Source: Timema cristinae (lineage: Eukaryota > Arthropoda > Insecta > Phasmatodea > Timematidae). Taken from it: 64,000 nt of DNA. This document shows, piece by piece, positions 33,650 through 45,170 of this stretch. The stretch lies in NCBI GenBank assembly GCA_039000515.1, contig JBCFYV010000546.1, positions 1-64,000 on the forward strand. Direction: 5' to 3'. Below the pieces are notes generated by a model. It was given only the letters and a program-made list of their open reading frames with translations, did no database searches and had not been told where the DNA came from. A program made the position numbers and the translations under genes. Positions within the stretch are counted from its first letter, which is position 1, and each line of letters starts with the position of its first letter.

Positions 33650-34563
33650 ATCCTAGTGGGTGGAGGGTTGAAAATTAAGTATTCTTGTTCAGCTACCATC
33701 GAACTCTCTATCTGTGAGGCTAAGCAATGTAATTCAGCCATTGAAAATGGTGCGAGACAAATACAAAATGTCGTCTCTCTTTAAGGGTGATACATTTTCA
33801 AGAATAGTCACAACAATTTCTCTTTCTTCTAAATTGAGTTCTAGAACTTTTGCCGCCTCTGAGACCGACATTATGAAATTGCGGAATGATTCTTGAGGTT
33901 GTCTGACAAACTTTACCTTTAAACTAGCTTTAGCTCTAGGTGGGATTAAGTGCTTAGTATTTTATGTATACAGTTCCTCCATGATAGACTATCATTTAAG
34001 CACTCAACTAAAAGTTGCGTTAAATATCAACTTGTCTTGCTTAGACAAAATGTAAGAAATTCAATTTCGTTATCAATATTTAATTCACAAAATTTATTAA
34101 ATTTCCAAGAGAAATTTTAATATAATTTCATAATTCTGACCGTCGCAATGAGGTACTTTTTCTAGAAAACGTGACAATACTTTAGCCTTAGTACTTTCAG
34201 TAATACTATTTACTCCTTAAGATGTGTTTACATTACTGGCTTGGTCAGTAAATGGTAAAGTTTCTATCTCTTTATTAATCATTTAACCTCTTACTGATTT
34301 TATTCAGTTGTTGCATTACGAAGGGGGGGGGGGGGTGTTATCATTTAGAGACTCAGCTGGTTGAGAATTTAAAAACTTATGTGTTGTTCGCAGCTCACTT
34401 ACCGAGGCATCATCGTCTTACAACCCAACCCTTCTCTCTAATTGCTGTAATCAATCCAGCTTGTAACAGCAGTTGAATAACGTCAGTGTCCTCATTTGGT
34501 GGTTGATTCTCCTCAGCATCTGTGATGATGAGTTCAGTGTTGACAGGATCTTTGTCTTCCATG
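33650..34563 (-). pseudogene. LTR-retrotransposon gag-like gene, decayed
   Basis: Read on the minus strand, a start at 34,563 gives MEDKDPVNTELIITDAEE followed by about 50 codons, then a shift. Later pieces in changing frames are PRAKASLKVKFVRQPQESF, SVSEAAKVLELNLEEREIVV, TILENVSPLKRDDIL and APFSMAELHCLASQIESSM. The order, basic R/Q-x-x-x-E-S-F region, then an E-x-x-I-V-x-x-I-L-x-N-x-x-P motif, then an L-x-x-L-A-x-x-I-E-S segment, is typical of retroelement capsid (gag) C-terminal regions. An upstream piece GQNYEIILKFL resembles the start of the capsid. No protease, reverse transcriptase or LTR was found nearby; noisy block 1 begins where pol would lie. Gypsy- or BEL-type cannot be separated. 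Confidence 0.55.
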
Positions 34564-35776
34564 GTGAATTAACATGAAATAAAAACAATTTTAAAAATAT
34601 ACAAATATATGTTTTTAAATATATTAGGGTGGATTGATTCTATCAAGCACATCTGCTAGTTATTATTATTAGCTATTTTGAGTGTAGCGCAGATTGTACT
34701 ACAGAGTTAGACATAAAGGTAAACTCTACATTATTACCAAACTAGATAATAGTAGCCATAGGCGACTTTTCCATGTGTCTAATAAATTTTAACTTTTCTT
34801 AAACTTCTTTTAATAAAACATATTATTAGCCAATTAGAAAATAAATACTAATTTACACTATTTATTAATTTTAAATTTTAAACTTACATTGTTTAATCTA
34901 TCGGTATGTTTAGAATTTAATAAATTTTATCTGCGCGTATCCAACACCCGTACGCCCACCCCCCTGAGCATCACAGGAGAAAATTCAGCTCGCGTACCCC
35001 TCCACTCTCCCTCCAACAAAAAGTCATCCTCCTACATTACCAGATTCGAACCACTCCCCGAGAAAGATTATGCCACACCCTCGATAGGGAAGCAAGCCCG
35101 TGCTACTCGAAAAATAATCCATAACCATCTACCACCCAGAGATTACCACGATCGATCCTGAGGGTATCGTTTTAACGCTACTTATAATTCATTATGTATT
35201 ACCCAGTAATCAATTTTTAAATATTTTATAAAGTTTCAACTCATAGTTTACTAAATCAAATCAAATATATATTAATCGATTAAATTTCTCAAATTATAGT
35301 TTTAGATTTACATGGCATTGTATTTTGTTGTTTAATTGCCATTATTTTTACCAATTCAATGTTCTAATATCTTAATTGTATTAATGTTGAAAATTTATCC
35401 TGTTTATTTATATAATATTTCATAGAGCTGTGGATTTTACTAAATCTATACTTTGTTGACTACTTGTTTGGCGCAGTTGTATAAAGTAACAAGTTTACTA
35501 TTTATTTTTTCAATTAAAATTAAATATTTCTTAACTTCAACATTACAGATACACTTAGCAAAACTATACACGAATATACGATGACTATAATAATAAAATC
35601 ACAATTCAAAAAGATTCACTTGCCTTTGGGTAATATCACAACTGAAAATTCTAGTTGAGAAAAGAAACAAACTATTAAAACATTTCAATAAACAACGTTA
35701 TAATAAAAAATCTGAAAGAACAACTAAGGCTGCTAAACAATCAAATTACATCACAGAAACGCTCTTGTATACATTA
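34564..35776. other. AT-rich spacer with one tRNA-like patch
   Basis: Most of this is AT-rich without coding signal. On the minus strand near 35,046 there is GTGGTTCGAATCTGG, a good pol III B box, in a GC-richer patch (34,940-35,160). A matching A box is not convincing, so I do not call a tRNA or a SINE. A 90-codon plus-strand ORF (34,889-35,161) covers the patch and has no recognisable domain. Confidence 0.3.
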
Positions 35777-35805
35777 CTAGCTAAATACCCGTGCTTCGCT
35801 ACGGA
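35777..35805 (-). other. Helitron 3' terminus: hairpin plus CTAG
   Basis: On the minus strand the sequence folds as CCGT, bulged A, GC, loop GAA, GC, ACGG, and ends in TTTAGCTAG with T next outside. Helitrons carry such a short hairpin just inside a CTRR end, where it acts as the transposition stop signal. Confidence 0.65.
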
Positions 35806-36747
35806 GTACTTTTTAAGATCATTACAGAAAATTGCTTTTTTGTACTAAATAGTAATGAACTTGTTTTAGGTTTATAAAGGAAAGGAAATAAGGAGCAACA
35901 ATTTTAAACAACATTGTAAATTTGGCTAAAAAACTTTTTATCAACTTCCTCTTAAACTACATTTTTCGTTACCCCTTTGGCTTCAGAATCACGAGGCGCT
36001 CATTATTGTGATAACCTCGGTAATTTTGGGTGGGATGACACAAAAGATAAATAAGGAAAACGATAGTAATATAATTTATTTAAATGATAATATATGAGTT
36101 TAACAGTACAATTATATATGTTTAAAAAATAGGATTATTATCTTTAATAATGCAACAAGGTAGGTAAATTCAAAAAATTACAAAATTATTACGGCTATAA
36201 CCATATAAAGTAACATATGAAAATCTTTAGCTAAACTACACCAACCGGCAGAACTTCATTTAATCTCTTTGATCCATGCATATAAATTTAAATAACAACG
36301 ATTGCAATATATATTCATATAAAAAGTTAAGAAAGATCCCAAAGATATATAATAAACACGATGGCATCACTGACCCAGATGAGCAATCTATGAATAAATA
36401 TGTATAACTATTTCTTTAACAAAAAAAATAATATGCAAAGGTAATACTAAAATATCAACTTTAATTATATACAACAATATATCAAATAAGTATAAGCTAC
36501 AAGTAACAGTTAATTTGAACTAAGTTCCCTTAGATATCAATTTTAAATATGCAGTCAATATTGACAGTCTGTTCTCGGCATTTAAGCCCATACGTCGTCA
36601 CATATTCAAGGATCCCTTAGCATATAGTCCTTAAATTAAAAAAGTGTATGCCCATTGACAACAAACATTACGAAATTATTAACATAAATATGTAGACGGT
36701 AGCCTCTGAAGCGCAAAGTCCAAATATTTACTAAATATAGACGCAAT

Positions 36748-37215
36748 CTATACTTATAAAATAACATGTCCTGACTGACTGACTGACTGATTCATCATCG
36801 CCGAGCGCAAAGTATCAAGGCTACAAGCATGAAATTCGGACTGTATATTCATTTTGTTATGTAGGCACCCACTAAGAAAGGATTTTAGAAAATTCCCACC
36901 CTAAAGGGGTCAAAATAGGGGATGATAATATGTATGAAAGTCCGTCATTTTGAAAGTTACATAAACAAAATTTTGTATTTCGGTTATTGACGTAAAACAA
37001 ATAAATACGTGTTTCAGGAATTTTGGAAATTTATTTAATAAGGGATGAAAAAGGGGTGAAAGTTTGTATCGGACTTGCATTATTTTTGATCTGAGGTCAA
37101 GTTATGGTCATCAACGTAACGTAATATTTTAAATTAATCTGTAAATACATATGTATATTTTCGTATTTGTATATAATCAACTTCCACGCGAGCAAAGCCG
37201 CGGGCAACAGTTATT
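36748..37215 (+). mobile_element. Non-autonomous Helitron-like element, opposite orientation
   Basis: The left end TCTATACTTATAAAATAAC starts with TC after an A and is followed by a (CTGA) run of four to five copies at 36,771-36,790. The right end has ACGCGAGCAAAGCCGCGGG, which folds as CGCG, bulged A, GC, loop AAA, GC, CGCG. It is followed by CAACAGTTAT, where intact relatives would read CTAGT. The body has GAAATTCGGAC, CCCACTAAGAAAGGATTTT and GGGGATGATAATATG. No ORF is present. It seems to be inserted in the 3' part of the large minus-strand Helitron. Confidence 0.6.
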
Positions 37216-37548
37216 TGTATTAATATAAAGTCTTTGCAATTAGTTTTTTAGAGCCACTCTGAAGGAACGTACAATAAATCAAAGTTTCATCAGAGTCCAT
37301 ATTCAAAACAGGACATGTCTGAGTGATGACATATTCTAAAGATTGAAGAAAGCAAACAGATTATAAATTATTGTAATTCATGATACAAAGAAATTAATAT
37401 AAAGATATATTTACACTCAAATAATCATTTAGAATAGACAATAGAAAGAGAATTTTACAGCTTACATTATGTTAGGATACGAGGTATCCTCGGAGAGAAT
37501 CCAAACAAGGGAAATCACCAGTTTATATTCAAACCGCAGCTCAGCTAG

Positions 37549-37842
37549 AAACATCATAGAATGGAAAAGGAAGGGAAGGAGGGAAGCGATACAACGAGAG
37601 AGAGGACAAAAATGCAATGTGAGCGGGTGGCCACGAATATTCTGGATCATGTACTAATCATCACGAGTTTTACGGCGTGTCTCTGGCAGAGCATAGAACT
37701 ACTCGTATCCTGGCCATTTCCCTTTTGTCAGAAGGGCTTATTGGTGGGGATTGGACGTACTTTTACTTCTCTGGTAGTTATGTTGATGTTTAGGTTATAT
37801 GGAGCGGTTATCTGGTCAAATGCTGGTAGAGGTGAGTATTAA
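37549..37842 (+). CDS. Unrecognised possible exon with a good splice donor
   Basis: The frame is open from 37,549 to 37,842. The last codons include NAGRG, where the DNA GGTAGAGGTGAGTAT gives a consensus 5' splice site at about 37,833. Two hydrophobic stretches (IITSFTACLWQSIELLVSW and FTSLVVMLMFRLYGAVIW) could cross a membrane. I do not recognise the family. No next exon was identified, and the acceptor side is weak (CAG/TAG near 37,540-37,548). It lies on the strand opposite the Helitron genes, between the helicase end and the nested Helitron. It could be a host fragment captured by the Helitron, or chance. Confidence 0.2.
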   Translation, partial: KHHRMEKEGKEGSDTTRERTKMQCERVATNILDHVLIITSFTACLWQSIELLVSWPFPFCQKGLLVGIGRTFTSLVVMLMFRLYGAVIWSNAGRGEY

Positions 37843-37984
37843 TTACCATAGTTAGAATGTTTTATATTTAATATCACTGTTCTTGTTTATTGTAAATTCG
37901 ATGATGTAATATTATCTAAATAATATTATATATAGGTCTCTTGTAACTTAATCTATGCTACAAACACACAATGTACAAATGCCG

Positions 37985-39230
37985 TGGGAGAAGCTGTTAT
38001 TCCTTAAATCCACATCAGCAACTTTCAAAGACTGTCATTGTGAAGCATAATTTGACGGGAGTTTGCAGTCGTTTGAATTGAAAGTGGATATTCGGAGGGA
38101 ATCAAGGAATGTGGGTTTTGAAAAACTGTTTCTCCCGCACCACATACTGTAAAGATGGTTGCTTCAATCACGTTACTATATGAATACTTCACTGCAGCCT
38201 GGTGCCATTACAAAGTATAGGAGGTATCAGATTCCGTAGCAGCATTATTGGTGCTCCAACTTTCATATAGAGATTGTTAAGTGGAAAACCCTGGTGGATT
38301 TAAAGTGTGAAAGAAATCCACATGGTAGTGGGACTAAGTCATCTCTCTCTACCACGGAGTCCACGGACTCATGATGTATCACCATATTAATAGCAAGTTT
38401 GTCCAATAACGAATCATTAATTCTTGCTTCGGTGTCGTTTTAGGCGTGAGAATAGCTCTTTCCTTAGGTCAATTCGGGTCTTTAATATGTAATCGCTCTA
38501 ATCAGGGTAAATCTAGTCATTTAAAGTCGTCATATATTTAACAACTTCACATAGATTTTCTAGGAATGTGAATATTGTCATCTTCTTCCTTTAACCTTTC
38601 ATCGCCAATTTTTAGAAGTAAGTTTAAAAACTCTTCTGCCTTCAAATCGCCTTTGAGATGGAACTTCATATTGACTCGCAAGGATAGGAAATGAACTTTA
38701 GGCCACAGGTAGGATGACTTTAAGCAGTCTTTTACCTCATCAGCACGTATGCCTCAAGGCAAGACAAGTAGAGTCTGTCTGGAAGTTCCCGGCTAGTAGT
38801 ACAGTCATCCTCCCCCCGTCAGATGTTTACTATTACAAATTTCCTGGAGAGTCCTGTCCTCCATTGTGAGCCATAGTACAATCATCCCTAACGATCAATT
38901 TCACTCTTTAAGTACCTGGCCAGTATATCTCTGTTTTGAAATATTACACGGAGGATTTTCAGAGTAATTCAAGTTGATATGCAATTTGAAGGTAGAATGT
39001 TCTTTCTTCCCACCGTCTAACAAGTCGCAGCTATACCTGATGAAGCTATAGAAATCACCATTATCTTGTTTTTCCTTACACTGGCAAGCAACAGATTAAA
39101 CAAAAAGATTTACTCGCTCCGCTTAGAGCGTGAAGAAAGAAAAGCCGTCAGAATCTGAGCCAACGCTATCAATGACCTCTTGATAGACTTGACTTTGTTC
39201 GGCGTTGGGTTTAGTAACTTTTGAGTAACT
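37985..39230 (-). pseudogene. Helitron PIF1-like helicase domain, broken
   Basis: On the minus strand, in order, are LNAEQSQVYQEVIDSVGSD, a ruined Walker A region (the usual APGGTGKT is not readable near 39,125), IASSGIAATLLDGGKKEHST with FKLHINLNY, a Walker-B-like DDCTMAH near 38,880, VTVLLAG-type sequence, DCLKSSYLWPKVHF, LKGDLKAEEFLNLLLKIGD, VGAPIMLLRNL, LCNGTRLQ, and FQFKRLQTPVKLCFTMT near the end. These match the SF1 helicase half of Helitron RepHel proteins motif by motif. Reading needs many frame changes and passes stops, so the protein is dead. The usual INKAQGQS motif VI is also disrupted. Confidence 0.85.
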
Positions 39231-42200
39231 GATCAATAATTTGGACTACGTCGTAAGAGATTTCTCTCAGGTATTCACGATTGACACTAACTTCATTTAA
39301 ATCATTTACGATGATGGAATGCCAAGTTACTGAAGTGGTTGGTTAGTCATTGAAAATACTACGTTTTCTAAAAGCACAGAGCATTTGTTGTAAACAGTGT
39401 ATATACAGTGTTCAATTCCAACCTCTCAAAACTTATTCTCCACTGCCATTTATATCCTCATTAAGACTGTATCTGGGTTTTTCCCAAAATTTTAAAGGAT
39501 ATACCAATTGACAAAATACCAACACGACAGAAAATAGTTCCCGGAGCTTGTACGGTGAGTCAGAGATGGGGGGGCTTCCTCCAGAGTGCGGTCCCAGTGA
39601 GTGTTTACATACTCCAACAACCCCAACGCTTAGCAGGCAGACTGATAAGTAGGATGAACCATACATGACACTTTCTTAGGTCATTAAAACAAGTGGATCC
39701 TCGAGCTTCGTAAAGTAAGAGTCGCAAGTATTAGAATTCAGCATTGTTAGGATGTATAGAGTACACTCGACCAAGCACTTGATCCTGTTTGACTCCTGCT
39801 TGTCCAGGGACAGCCTTTCACTGTTTCATACAGCTAAAAATATTGTTCTTCCAAACATAGTGTGCCAGAACATCACTGTAGAGAAGCCCTCTTGCAAAAG
39901 CATCTACTTTGCAAAGTTCGAAAATTCTAAAAGAGCAGTGTTGGAGGGTTCTGAACTTTACCTGTGGCATTATTAGTTGTAAATAAATTCGTTGACCATT
40001 CTCGAGATGGACAGAGAGATTCATGAGGGTGAATATTTTTCATGAATAGAGAAGCATTATATTCTCCAGGAAGCTTCAGAACTACTATATATAGCGTCCT
40101 GCCTCATACGTGGTAAAACTCATTATATTCGTACTCTAAGCCAAATGCTGCCTGATCACTGCCCTTGTCCACATATTTGCAAATATACTTGATGGATTTC
40201 ACAGAATTACGTAATTCACGTTAATGTACGCCATGAAGGTTCAGAACAGGACAGAGTTGTGTGGCCCCACCCACTTATTATCAAGCTCTACTCCATTTAT
40301 ATTGACTGTAAAAACCACCATCAGAAGGAGATCGTCTGCTAGTACTGGGGATGCCTTCTATGCAGTCTGAGTATCCTTGGTTAATGGACGTGGGTATCTC
40401 TTGCTACATGATCCGCCAAACTATACATGATAATTTTCGGATTTCCACACGGCACGTGAATCATCGTTGACCTTACGATTTCATTGAAGGACTGGATCAA
40501 GTTCTGTGTCATGAATCTCTGCGCTTATGACACTGTTGATTTGGACAGGCATGATACAGTCTTGAAGTCATATCAAAATGTGGGCGTGAGGCAAAACCAC
40601 GCTTTTGCCACCCCACAGTGTACATGTAACACTTACTTTCACCGAAAATAGAGCCTTAGTCAGGAATTGTTTTTTTTTCTTTTATATGAAAAACCCGAGC
40701 AATAATGTCATGCCTATCTTAGGTCTTTGTCTAATATTAAATTCCACTTGTATCTTGGTCGCTTAGGGCTACATGTGAATGTGATGAACAGATCAGGGTG
40801 ACCATATTGACGTATATAATATATCATTGCGTCCTGAGTTCGCTCGTGCATCTAACGGGTCACTATTAAAACTTGAAGGTAACACAACCAACTTGCAAGA
40901 TAATATACTTACCCATCTCTCTCAGGTGTACGTAGTTTTCCGTTCTCAGTTTATTTGTTTGTGTCTAATGAAATTCAGTCTTTCTGTTTATATTTTTACG
41001 TATATGTCAACCAACCAAAAACTGATTAAGAAGACTGCGATAGAGTAAGATGTAGTTTTCTTGATCCTCTATGTCCATGATTTGGTATGGGAAACAGTCT
41101 AAAGCAGAAACTATTTTCTTAAGAGAAGCTTTCGAATTTGGATCAAGCTAGGGAATGCTAATGGAGTATCCATCTCCTCCATGGCAGAACATAAAAGGTT
41201 ACTGAAGAGCGTCATAAGCACGGTGAGTTTCGCTGATCCACACCAACTTAGTATCTTCTGTGAATAACGATGTCCCACTTTTCAAACTCCTAGCCCACAA
41301 TAACCAACGCTACCTCATTCGTTGTAGCTCGTTATAGCGACCCCTATGTTCAGCTGAAGGTTTTCAGTCCGCATGAATCACAACTTTAGCTCTTGACCTT
41401 CTGGGGTATTCTCCATTCCTGTTTTTTAAATCTCGTATGTAAGGATTGTGATCATGCAGAACTTTTTAAGCTGTCCAACTAATCAGGACTATACAACAGA
41501 GAAGAAATTGGACCAAATTTTCGCCTCTTTTTCATCATGGCCAATAAAATATTTTTGTAAAAATGAGGGGTTGTGTTGTGATAAAGGTAACAAACTTCCT
41601 ATCTTGTGGTAAACTCGCTCACGAACCTTAAAAGTTGGCTAATATTTCCCTCATGTACTTCTTTAGCTCTAAAGGACATCATTTTAAAAACATCCATTAT
41701 ATTTCCTAATGTATGTCAAAAAATGTGAGACTCAGGATGATCATTAGTAAGGAGTCTGTGGAGACGATCACGAGACTGTTCAATTGGAGGAAGATGTACC
41801 TTGCCATTGCTACAACATAGACCGGGAATTTTTTCTTTCCACTTTTTTGCGTGACACCACTTGAATTTGACTTCTTTCCAATAGACAACCTTGTCATTAA
41901 TATAGTCTGTATTGCAGTCGTACTTTTAATCCGGATAAAGAATTTTTTTTTTTGCGGGACAAATTGTTTATGTTCATTGTATCTCATAACAGCTTATTGA
42001 TTGACCTCGGGATGTTTGTTTGCGTATCTGGATATGGAAGCTCTGTTTACATTGGGATTTGCCTCGTTGTATCTTTTAAATGCTGCTTTATTTACATCAG
42101 GATTTTTTTCAGTGTATTTCCTGACAGCCTCCCTATGAACGTCAGGATTTTTCGCAGTGTACTTATTAACAGTTTCCCTATTAAAGTCTGGATTTTTCTC

Positions 42201-42250
42201 GTCATAAGCCTGTACTGAGCACCTTATGAACATCGGGGTTTTTCAGTATA
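39231..42250 (-). pseudogene. Helitron Rep (Helitron-like N / HUH) region, broken
   Basis: The order on the minus strand is: a repeat segment with KNPDVHREAVRKYTEKNPDV (42,233-41,994); SGVTQKSGKKKFPVYV (41,900-41,820); HNPYIRDLK (about 41,440); KPSAEHRGRYNE (about 41,350); MHERTQDAM then IRQYGHPDLFITFTCSPK (40,858-40,770); and WQKRG with the HUH site near 40,588. Later come SVKSIKYICKYVDKGSDQAA (about 40,170), SVHLENGQRIYLQ and FELCKVDAFARGLLYSDV (40,010-39,850), and SPYKLRELFSVVL (about 39,540). The HUH histidines are encoded by CACGCCCAC at 40,580-40,588, but an extra T in the Gly-Leu-Pro codons just before them (40,590-40,598) throws the frame. HUH Rep nicks one strand for rolling-circle transposition. 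Many other shifts and stops are present. Confidence 0.87.
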
Positions 42251-42679
42251 TATTTTAGTGACTCCCTGTGATTTTCTTTTTATTTTATCGGTGAATATAG
42301 CGCGGCACTTTTTCTTCTTTTTTCTCATTGGAAGAAGTAACTTTGGAACTGTTGTTCAGTCAGGGGGATAATTCTGATCATCACTCAGGCACAACAGAAA
42401 TACATTTTTTTAGGAAGAGCAGGGTAAGATAAATCAGTGAAAGGAAATTCACTATAGGTTTTATCGTTGGCGACCGCTGGACAACAATACTTGCAGGGCT
42501 GGTTACATCTAGTGATGTAAGGATAGTGTGAGTGACAATGGGTAGTTGTTGAGGAGGAGTAGCATATTGAGGTTTGAGCGGTTCAAAATGCGATGACATC
42601 ATGGGACCAGAACACCTAAAACGTAATTATGGCCCTTCCCTCAACAGGTTCTTCAGTATGTATAATCACCTTGTCATCA

Positions 42680-43047
42680 CGATCACCAGATGGCAAGGGT
42701 ATATTTCATCAGCAGCCCTAATTTCATAGTAGGTGGCATATGTGGTACGGAGGGACAAGTGAGATGGTACTCAACCATGGCATCATAGTGAACTCTTGAA
42801 ATCATTGCCAGTTTGTTATAAATGTGCTGTACGACACTGGCCCGCACCTGAGACGCCAGCGAGTCAATTCCGAACATGAAGTAAGATAGGAAATAGTAAA
42901 AACACGATCCACCCCTTTCATAGGCACATCACGGTGAGGTACCATCACACCGTCAATATCAATGAGATCCATGCCTAATAATGTGTATTGGGAAAAGAAA
43001 AGGAAAATAGAGGTATCTACGAGAATAATCTGTGTAATTTTAGGCAT
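42680..43047 (-). pseudogene. Possible Helitron accessory ORF, OTU-like (tentative)
   Basis: Two overlapping minus-strand frames join with one shift near 42,875. They start MPKITQIILVDTSIF, continue DGVMVPHRDVPMKGVDRVFT and then FGIDSLASQVRASVVQHIYN. The pattern S-Y-F-x-F-G followed by A-x-x-V-R-x-x-V-V-x-H-I recalls the first helices of OTU-type cysteine proteases, which some animal Helitrons carry. The usual D-G-N-C active-site segment is not present (V-D-R-V-F occupies that place), so a protease function is not supported. Position just upstream of the Rep region fits a first ORF of the same element. The 73-codon frame at 42,381-42,602 may belong to the linker. Confidence 0.35.
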
Positions 43048-43910
43048 GTGAGAGATGACACAAATAAAAAAATTGTCACAAAATAAGAATCAGTAGAAAG
43101 TGTCCGCTATGATAATATCAGCGACAAAGTTTAATACAGCTATAAATATTGAAAGCAGAGAGAAAAAAAGAATCTCGAGAATACAACTCCTTCCTATCTT
43201 GAGGTACGGTCGCATAGTTACTAATACAATAAAAAATAACTTATTTGTGACCAAAATTCTTGATGAACCAATAATTATATACTTTTTATTTTTCTATTAT
43301 AAACTGTTATGGACATTTTTCTAAATTGATAGTGAATAATATAATATATTTTTTATGCGTGTATTTTTAAAATTAACTCAAAAAACACATTTTTGAAAAG
43401 GGGTGAATTTAAAAAAAAACATACAATCTTAAGTTTGTATGTAATTTACAAATATAATAATTTTAATCACGTAAACCTATCTTTGAGCAATAAATCGGTC
43501 ATTAGTTACATAAATTTTGGTTTATTACAAGATAGGGGTGAAAACCCCACCACACCTACTCAGGCCAAGAGAGATGGGCAGTTTCTCTTTAGAACCCAAG
43601 TCCCGAGATTCAGTCGCCAATAATTCTAATGTTCACTTGACAGGACAACACTAATAGCCTTGAAACTATCCATATGACACGTTAGAATATTTCTAATGTA
43701 TTTTTTTCTTAGTCTTTAAAAATACTTTACTAGCTAGAATGTGAACCTACATCAATTATTTCATAAAATATATCATTAAAATTATTATTTTTTTCGATGG
43801 GGATTTTTAACGTGAAATTTATTAAAACTAGGACACTACTAGCACACGACTTTCATACTGGCTTTTAACTATGACATACAAAATAGTTTACTAAAGTTAA
43901 ATTACAGAAT
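43048..43910. other. Spacer, nothing recognised
   Basis: AT-rich sequence with short ORFs on the plus strand (43,100-43,324 and 43,393-43,623) that have no family features. The Helitron 5' end should lie here or further right, but no TC end with the right flank could be picked out by eye. Confidence 0.35.
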
Positions 43911-43979
43911 TTACCTGGAGTAGAAACCGGGACCCTTAGCATATAAGCACACGTGCTATCGACCTAGCTAAAGTGTCGG
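43911..43979 (-). repeat. tRNA-like SINE head, family 2, copy 2
   Basis: Read on the minus strand it begins CCGACACTTTA like the copy at 7,931-8,004, then TAGCTAGGTCGATAGCACG in the A-box position and GGGTCCCGGTTTCTACTCC in the B-box position. The B box is degraded (GGTTTCTACTCC against GGTTCGANTCC). The region after the head does not clearly match copy 1. Confidence 0.55.
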
Positions 43980-45170
43980 TTAAAATATAAGGAGAAACGT
44001 ACTACGTACGTGATAAACCACTTTAAATAAATGCTAAAAAATATTATAACGATAAAGAACAATTGTAGTAAAATAATATTCAATACCCAACTTGGATAAA
44101 ATTTGAATGTTGCGCCTGTTGACGAACCTTATGGTGACTATCAACACACAAAGTACCTATTAAATTATTTACATTTATTTTGTATTTAAGATTGAATATT
44201 TTTCTAAAAAACAATTATTTTTATGCTTCTTATAATAATTAACATTTTGGGGTCAGCGTACCCATTCTAATTGTTAGGAAAATATATGCTATCTTTCAGG
44301 TAGACCAGGGTTGGACTGGGCTCTCAAAAAGGGCGCAAAACTTGGATTTTTAGAGGGCGTAATATTTTGAAGAACCCAAAAAAATTACTTATTTACTCTA
44401 AAATAACTATGCGAGTGCTAGTATAATTCAATAATAATAATACATTAATAATAAAAATATTAGTAGTTACTGCAAGGACTTCCAAAATAATATTATTTTT
44501 GTTCTCCCCGTCTTTCTCAAACATTGTTTAATATTATGAATTTTATAGGTTATTTTTAATAATTAATGTATAAAGAAAAATTAATGTAAAAGGTGAGATT
44601 TATTTCACAAGAGTGAAAAAATATCTAGCATTTAAGGAACAACTTGTACAAGATATATTATACTCTATCCTTGGCAAGGATTTTGGAGTATTTGGATACC
44701 ACCTGTCTCAACAACATTCATCCTGAGCAAACTGGGCTCGTCTCGGCAAAAAGGAAGCGTAGACATTATACACCCAATTACCTCAACTAAACCTGACTTG
44801 TATCAGTGCTGAATACAAGTCGCTTCAAAGAAAAACATTCAAAAATAAATTTTCCTTCTCATCCAAAGGCCAAGCTTTAAAAATTATAAATTTTAAAATC
44901 ATTAAATGAATTCAACCTTACATATTCAAATACTGAGATTCGTAACACAACTCTCCCAACCTGGATTAAGTTTTGATCAAAACGCGCTCTCTTTCTCACA
45001 CACCCTTTTCCATTTCTAATTTCTCTAACTAACCTAATGTGACTAGTAATATTAAATGGACATTACACGTATTATTATGTTATGAATGGGATTTATTACA
45101 ACGTCCTTTCCTTAATATAATAATTATTATTATCTTCACATCACCCATTGGAAGTACTGTTTAATTGTCG
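43980..45170. other. AT-rich spacer with one possible hAT end
   Basis: No coding signal I trust. CAGGGTTGGACTGGGC at 44,306-44,321 resembles the start of some hAT elements, but no partner end or duplicated flank was found. Small TAATAATAAT runs occur at 44,430-44,460 and 45,118-45,135. Confidence 0.3.

Larger units (their letters stand above)
35777..43047 (-). mobile_element. Autonomous Helitron, decayed, 5' end not located
   Basis: A Helitron-type 3' end lies at 35,777 on the minus strand. A small hairpin CCGTAGCGAAGCACGG is followed by GTATTTAG and the terminal CTAG, with a T next outside, as expected for insertion between A and T. Upstream on the same strand are the PIF1-like helicase (37,985-39,230), the Rep region with the HUH site (39,231-42,250) and a possible first ORF (42,680-43,047). 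The link between this 3' end and the coding part is inferred from orientation and distance; a nested short Helitron (36,748-37,215) lies between. The 5' TC end was not found. Confidence 0.6.

Noticed and set aside
34889..35161. 90-codon plus-strand ORF
   Set aside because: Overlaps a tRNA-like patch on the other strand and has no recognisable domain.
36771..36790. CTGA repeats as a CRISPR-like array
   Set aside because: It is a four-base microsatellite inside a Helitron-type element; there are no spacers.
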